Origin: Neisseriaceae bacterium
Lineage (GTDB): Bacteria; Pseudomonadota; Gammaproteobacteria; Burkholderiales; Neisseriaceae
Length of the DNA stretch: 8,753 bases
Assembly (NCBI GenBank): GCA_017989485.1
Contig: JAGNPU010000056.1
Coordinates: 1 to 8,753, forward strand
Reading direction: 5' to 3'
Shown: piece by piece, positions 6,039 through 8,753 of the stretch
Layout: every line of letters begins with the position of its first letter
Position numbering within the stretch: the first letter of the stretch is position 1
Made by a program: the position numbers and the translations under genes
The notes under the pieces: generated by a model
The model's database searches: none
What the model was told of the DNA's origin: nothing
What the model saw: only the letters and a program-made list of their open reading frames with translations

Positions 6039-7847
6039 ATGTCGGACTTAAGCGCACAACATATTTTACAGCAGGTTTTTGGCTATGCCGAATTTAGAGG
6101 CAACCAGGCCGCAATCGTTCACGCCTTAAATCAAAATCAGAACGCCATGGTGTTGATGCCCACCGGCGGGGGCAAATCACTGTGCTATCAAATTCCAGCC
6201 TTGATGAAAGACGGCCTGACCGTGGTGGTGTCGCCGCTGATTGCCCTTATGGCCGACCAGGTGGCCAGCCTTAGGGCGGTGGGGGTGAATGCCGGCAGCG
6301 TCAACAGCAGCACCTCTAGCGAAGAGTCGCGGCGCATTGCCGACGACGCCTATGATGGCAGCCTCAAGCTGCTGTACGTGGCCCCAGAGCGGGTGGTCAG
6401 CCCCAGGTTTATTCGATTTTTAAAGTCGTTAAACGTCAGCCTGTTCGCCATCGATGAGGCCCACTGCGTGAGCCAGTGGGGTCATGACTTTCGGCCCGAA
6501 TACCAGCAGCTAGGAGTGTTGGCCGACGAGTTTCCGGCGGTGCCGCGCATTGCCCTCACCGCGACGGCCGATTCGGAAACCCAGGCCGACATGGTGCATT
6601 TTTTGCGTCTGCAGGACGCACAAACCTTTTTGGCCAGCTTTGATCGGCCGAATATTTATTATCAGGTCATCGAAAAAAACAACGGCAAAAAACAGCTGGT
6701 GTCGTTTTTAAAACGCCAGGGCGTGGGCCAAAGCGGCATTGTGTACTGCCTGTCACGCAAACGCGTGGACGAAGTGGCGACCTTGCTGCGCGGCGAAGGG
6801 TTTGACGCCTTGCCCTATCATGCGGGCCTGCCGCTCGAAACGCGCACCGTCAACCAGAAAAAATTCACCCAAGAAGACGGCGTGGTGATGGTGGCCACGG
6901 TGGCCTTTGGCATGGGCATCGACAAGCCCGACGTGCGCTTTGTGGCCCACCTCGACTTGCCCAGCAGCATTGAAAACTTCTACCAAGAGTCTGGGCGCGC
7001 CGGGCGGGATGGCCTGCCCGCCATCAGCTGGTTATGCTATGGGCTGAATGATTTGGTCTTGCGCCGGCAAATGATTATGGATGGTCAGCAAACCGACTTG
7101 CAAAAACAGGTCGAATTACAAAAATTGGACGCCATGCTGGCGTTTTGTGAAACCTCGGGCTGTCGCCGCGTGCAGCTGCTGTCGTATTTCGAAGAGGCCA
7201 GCGAGCCGTGCGGCCATTGCGACCAGTGTGAACATCCGCCGCAGCAGTTTGACGCCACCGAGCTGGTGCAAAAGCTGCTGTCCTGCGTGTACCGCGTCGG
7301 CCAACGGTTTAGCGCCTCCCACGTCATCGACGTGCTCAAAGGCAAAAACAGCGACTATGTGCGCTACCAAAATCATCAAAACCTGTCCACGTTTGGCATC
7401 GGCGATCAGCTCACCGACAAAGAGTGGCGCGCGGTGGTGCGCCAGTGTGTGGCCCAGGGCCTGCTCGACATCGATTTAACCCACAACCAGGCCTTAATCC
7501 TGACCGAGGCCTCTCGTCAGGTGCTCACCAGCCAGCAAAAGGTGTCGATGCGGCCGCTGAAGCGCGACAAAGCCCAGACCCAAGGGCCGGTTGAAAAATG
7601 GTTGCGCACCGAGCGCGAAGAGCGTCTGTGGCAGGCTTTACGCGTTTGGCGTCGAGAACAGGCCCTTGCCGATGGCGTGCCGGCCTACGTGATTTTCCCC
7701 GACCGCACCTTCCGCGAAATCGTCCAGGCCATGCCGACGACGGTGGCCGAACTGGCGCAGGTATACGGCATGGGCGAGAAAAAACTCGACACCTTTGGCG
7801 ATGCGCTCATGGGGATTTTGGGCCATCACCACGCCGACGACGCTTGA
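6039..7847 (+). CDS. recQ: ATP-dependent DNA helicase RecQ
   Basis: A 602-residue 3'-to-5' superfamily 2 DNA helicase for recombination and repair, close to the 609-610 residues of E. coli RecQ. The RecA-like core shows FR-x-x-Q (motif 0, around 19-23), MPTGGGKS (40-47, K46 binds ATP), SPLIALMADQV (65-75), DEAH (139-142) with the aromatic-rich loop SQWGHDFRPEY, TATAD (174-178), SFDRPNI (200-206), and motifs V and VI at VATVAFGMGIDKPDVR and QESGRAGRDG (316-325). A zinc-binding element uses C375, C391, C394 and C397. A winged-helix region follows, then a single HRDC domain at about 525-595 (WQALRVWRREQA to FGDALMGILG). The ATG at 6039 is the only plausible in-frame start; AAGGG lies 13 bases upstream, unusually far. 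The gene is divergent from the lipoprotein gene, and parC follows after 133 bases on the same strand. Confidence 0.97.
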   Translation: MSDLSAQHILQQVFGYAEFRGNQAAIVHALNQNQNAMVLMPTGGGKSLCYQIPALMKDGLTVVVSPLIALMADQVASLRAVGVNAGSVNSSTSSEESRRIADDAYDGSLKLLYVAPERVVSPRFIRFLKSLNVSLFAIDEAHCVSQWGHDFRPEYQQLGVLADEFPAVPRIALTATADSETQADMVHFLRLQDAQTFLASFDRPNIYYQVIEKNNGKKQLVSFLKRQGVGQSGIVYCLSRKRVDEVATLLRGEGFDALPYHAGLPLETRTVNQKKFTQEDGVVMVATVAFGMGIDKPDVRFVAHLDLPSSIENFYQESGRAGRDGLPAISWLCYGLNDLVLRRQMIMDGQQTDLQKQVELQKLDAMLAFCETSGCRRVQLLSYFEEASEPCGHCDQCEHPPQQFDATELVQKLLSCVYRVGQRFSASHVIDVLKGKNSDYVRYQNHQNLSTFGIGDQLTDKEWRAVVRQCVAQGLLDIDLTHNQALILTEASRQVLTSQQKVSMRPLKRDKAQTQGPVEKWLRTEREERLWQALRVWRREQALADGVPAYVIFPDRTFREIVQAMPTTVAELAQVYGMGEKKLDTFGDALMGILGHHHADDA

Positions 7848-7859
7848 AAACCACGATTT

Positions 7860-7874
7860 ATGACCTGAGGTCAT
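7860..7874. promoter_or_regulatory. Fifteen-base palindrome in the recQ-parC gap
   Basis: ATGACCT and AGGTCAT form perfect seven-base arms around a single G, 12 bases after the recQ stop. It is too short and lacks a T-run, so it is not an intrinsic terminator; it looks like a dimeric-regulator site. Nothing else firm is visible in the 133-base gap except a weak GCACT/AGTGC hairpin at 7923-7937. Confidence 0.35.
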
Positions 7875-7969
7875 GGCAAAATGATGTTCAATCAGCAAAA
7901 TTATGCTTAAATATGCGCACTGGCACTAGAGAAGTGCTTAACCGAGTTTTAAAGTAATTTGAAGGGTAA

Positions 7970-7987
7970 ATGACCACGCTATGTTAG
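7970..7987 (+). other. Five-codon mini-ORF overlapping the parC start
   Basis: ATG ACC ACG CTA TGT TAG encodes MTTLC. GAAGGG (7961-7966) lies three bases before its ATG but 14 bases before the parC ATG. The parC start codon at 7981 is inside the mini-ORF and its stop lies at 7985-7987, an arrangement that allows termination-reinitiation. Translation is not proven. Confidence 0.3.
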
Positions 7988-8753
7988 AAAACCAACCTGA
8001 ACAGTCTGAAGCGATAGAGCCAGTGGTGGTGGGCGATGATTTTTTGGCTTTAGGCGCCTATGCTGAGCGTGCCTATTTAGAATATGCCATGAGCGTGGTC
8101 AAGGGCCGAGCCCTCCCCGAGGTGACGGACGGGCAAAAGCCGGTGCAGCGCCGGATTTTATACGCCATGAAGGACATGGGCCTGGTGCATGGCGCCAAGC
8201 CGGTTAAGTCGGCCCGCGTGGTCGGCGAAATTTTGGGTAAATACCATCCCCATGGGGACGCGTCGGCCTACGACGCCATGGTGCGGATGGCCCAAGACTT
8301 TACCCTGCGTTACCCGCTCATCGACGGCATCGGCAACTTTGGTTCGCGCGACGGCGACGGTGCGGCCGCGATGCGGTATACCGAAGCGCGATTAACGCCG
8401 ATAGCCGACCTCTTGCTGTCGGAAATCGACATGGGCACGGTGGACTTTTCGCCTAACTATGACGGCGCTTTTTTTGAGCCTCAGGTGTTGCCTGCCCGCC
8501 TGCCGATGGTGTTGCTTAACGGAGCCTCCGGCATTGCCGTGGGCATGGCCACCGAGATTCCCTCACACAATTTGACCGAGGTGGCCGAAGCCGCCGTGGC
8601 CCTCTTAAAAAACCGCCGACTGAGCACGGCCGAGCTGATGGCCTATGTGAAGGGGCCAGACTTTGACGGCGGCGGTCAAATCATCACCTCGCCAGAAGAC
8701 ATGTTGGCCACGTATGAAAGCGGCCGTGGCAGCGTGCGCGTGCGCGCGCGTTT
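7981..8753 (+). CDS. parC: DNA topoisomerase IV subunit A (ParC), N-terminal part (runs off the window)
   Basis: About 257 codons are present. ParC is the DNA-cleaving and rejoining subunit of topoisomerase IV, which with ParE decatenates daughter chromosomes. Visible landmarks are [34 protein letters not shown] (27-60), [12 protein letters not shown] (82-93), the [22 protein letters not shown] region (105-126), and catalytic R132-Y133 in [30 protein letters not shown] follows further on. These are close to Neisseria ParC and distinct from GyrA in the same region (for example [22 protein letters not shown]). The quinolone-resistance region reads [12 protein letters not shown]: Ala94 stands at the E. 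coli Ser80 position and Asp98 at Glu84. The first 20 residues are a variable extension. ATG at 7981 is the only start, since an in-frame stop lies at 7960. The ribosome-binding sequence is distant and a mini-ORF overlaps the start. Confidence 0.95.
   Translation, partial: MLENQPEQSEAIEPVVVGDDFLALGAYAERAYLEYAMSVVKGRALPEVTDGQKPVQRRILYAMKDMGLVHGAKPVKSARVVGEILGKYHPHGDASAYDAMVRMAQDFTLRYPLIDGIGNFGSRDGDGAAAMRYTEARLTPIADLLLSEIDMGTVDFSPNYDGAFFEPQVLPARLPMVLLNGASGIAVGMATEIPSHNLTEVAEAAVALLKNRRLSTAELMAYVKGPDFDGGGQIITSPEDMLATYESGRGSVRVRAR

Noticed and set aside
7598..7957. A 119-codon plus-strand frame at the end of recQ and into the gap.
   Set aside because: It mostly overlaps the HRDC-coding part of recQ in another frame and its arginine-rich composition is that of a shadow.
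1..8753. Search for mobile elements, CRISPR arrays, toxin-antitoxin or defence genes, tRNA and rRNA.
   Set aside because: None seen: no repeat arrays, transposase motifs or attachment-site duplications; all genes are housekeeping or envelope types on compact spacing.

Overview
The window looks like ordinary chromosomal DNA from a betaproteobacterium, most likely in or near the family Neisseriaceae. HemL and the N-terminal part of ParC read as close relatives of the Neisseria proteins. RsmJ, HemJ, RecQ and the thioredoxin-like protein also fit a Gram-negative betaproteobacterium. No canonical 12-base Neisseria DNA uptake sequence was found by eye, so the organism is probably outside the genus Neisseria or uses another dialect. 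I see no mobile element, CRISPR array, tRNA or rRNA, and gene-free gaps are all under 200 bases.

Layout. (1) Bases 1-978, minus strand: the start of rsmJ (16S rRNA methyltransferase, cut by the window edge) overlaps by 4 bases the end of a SpoIIM-family membrane protein gene. (2) Bases 1045-4434, minus strand: a probable five-gene operon running from an extended -10 promoter near 4430 to a strong intrinsic terminator at 1045-1085. Its order is arsC/yfgD-like, ydcF-like (DUF218), hemJ, a CYTH-domain triphosphatase, hemL. (3) Bases 4528-5084, plus strand: a divergently transcribed periplasmic thioredoxin-like protein (TlpA/ResA type) with its own extended -10 promoter. (4) Bases 5103-5970, minus strand: a two-gene cassette of a small lipoprotein (surface-adhesin-E-like) and an exported coiled-coil protein, convergent with the thioredoxin gene. 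(5) Bases 6039-8753, plus strand: recQ (DNA helicase, one HRDC domain) followed by parC (topoisomerase IV subunit A, cut by the window edge).

How they work together. The operon in (2) carries two tetrapyrrole-pathway enzymes: HemL makes 5-aminolevulinate and HemJ oxidises protoporphyrinogen IX. A CYTH phosphohydrolase sits between them, and a thiol-dependent reductase and an inner-membrane DUF218 protein lie upstream. Regions (3) and (4) encode envelope proteins. Region (5) carries two DNA-topology and repair functions.

No clearly new biological system is visible. The points most worth a second look are: natural alanine at the quinolone-contact serine position of ParC; the CYTH enzyme inside a heme operon with Arg in place of the signature Lys; an operator-like palindrome filling the promoter spacer of the lipoprotein gene; palindromes flanking recQ; and a five-codon mini-ORF overlapping the parC start.
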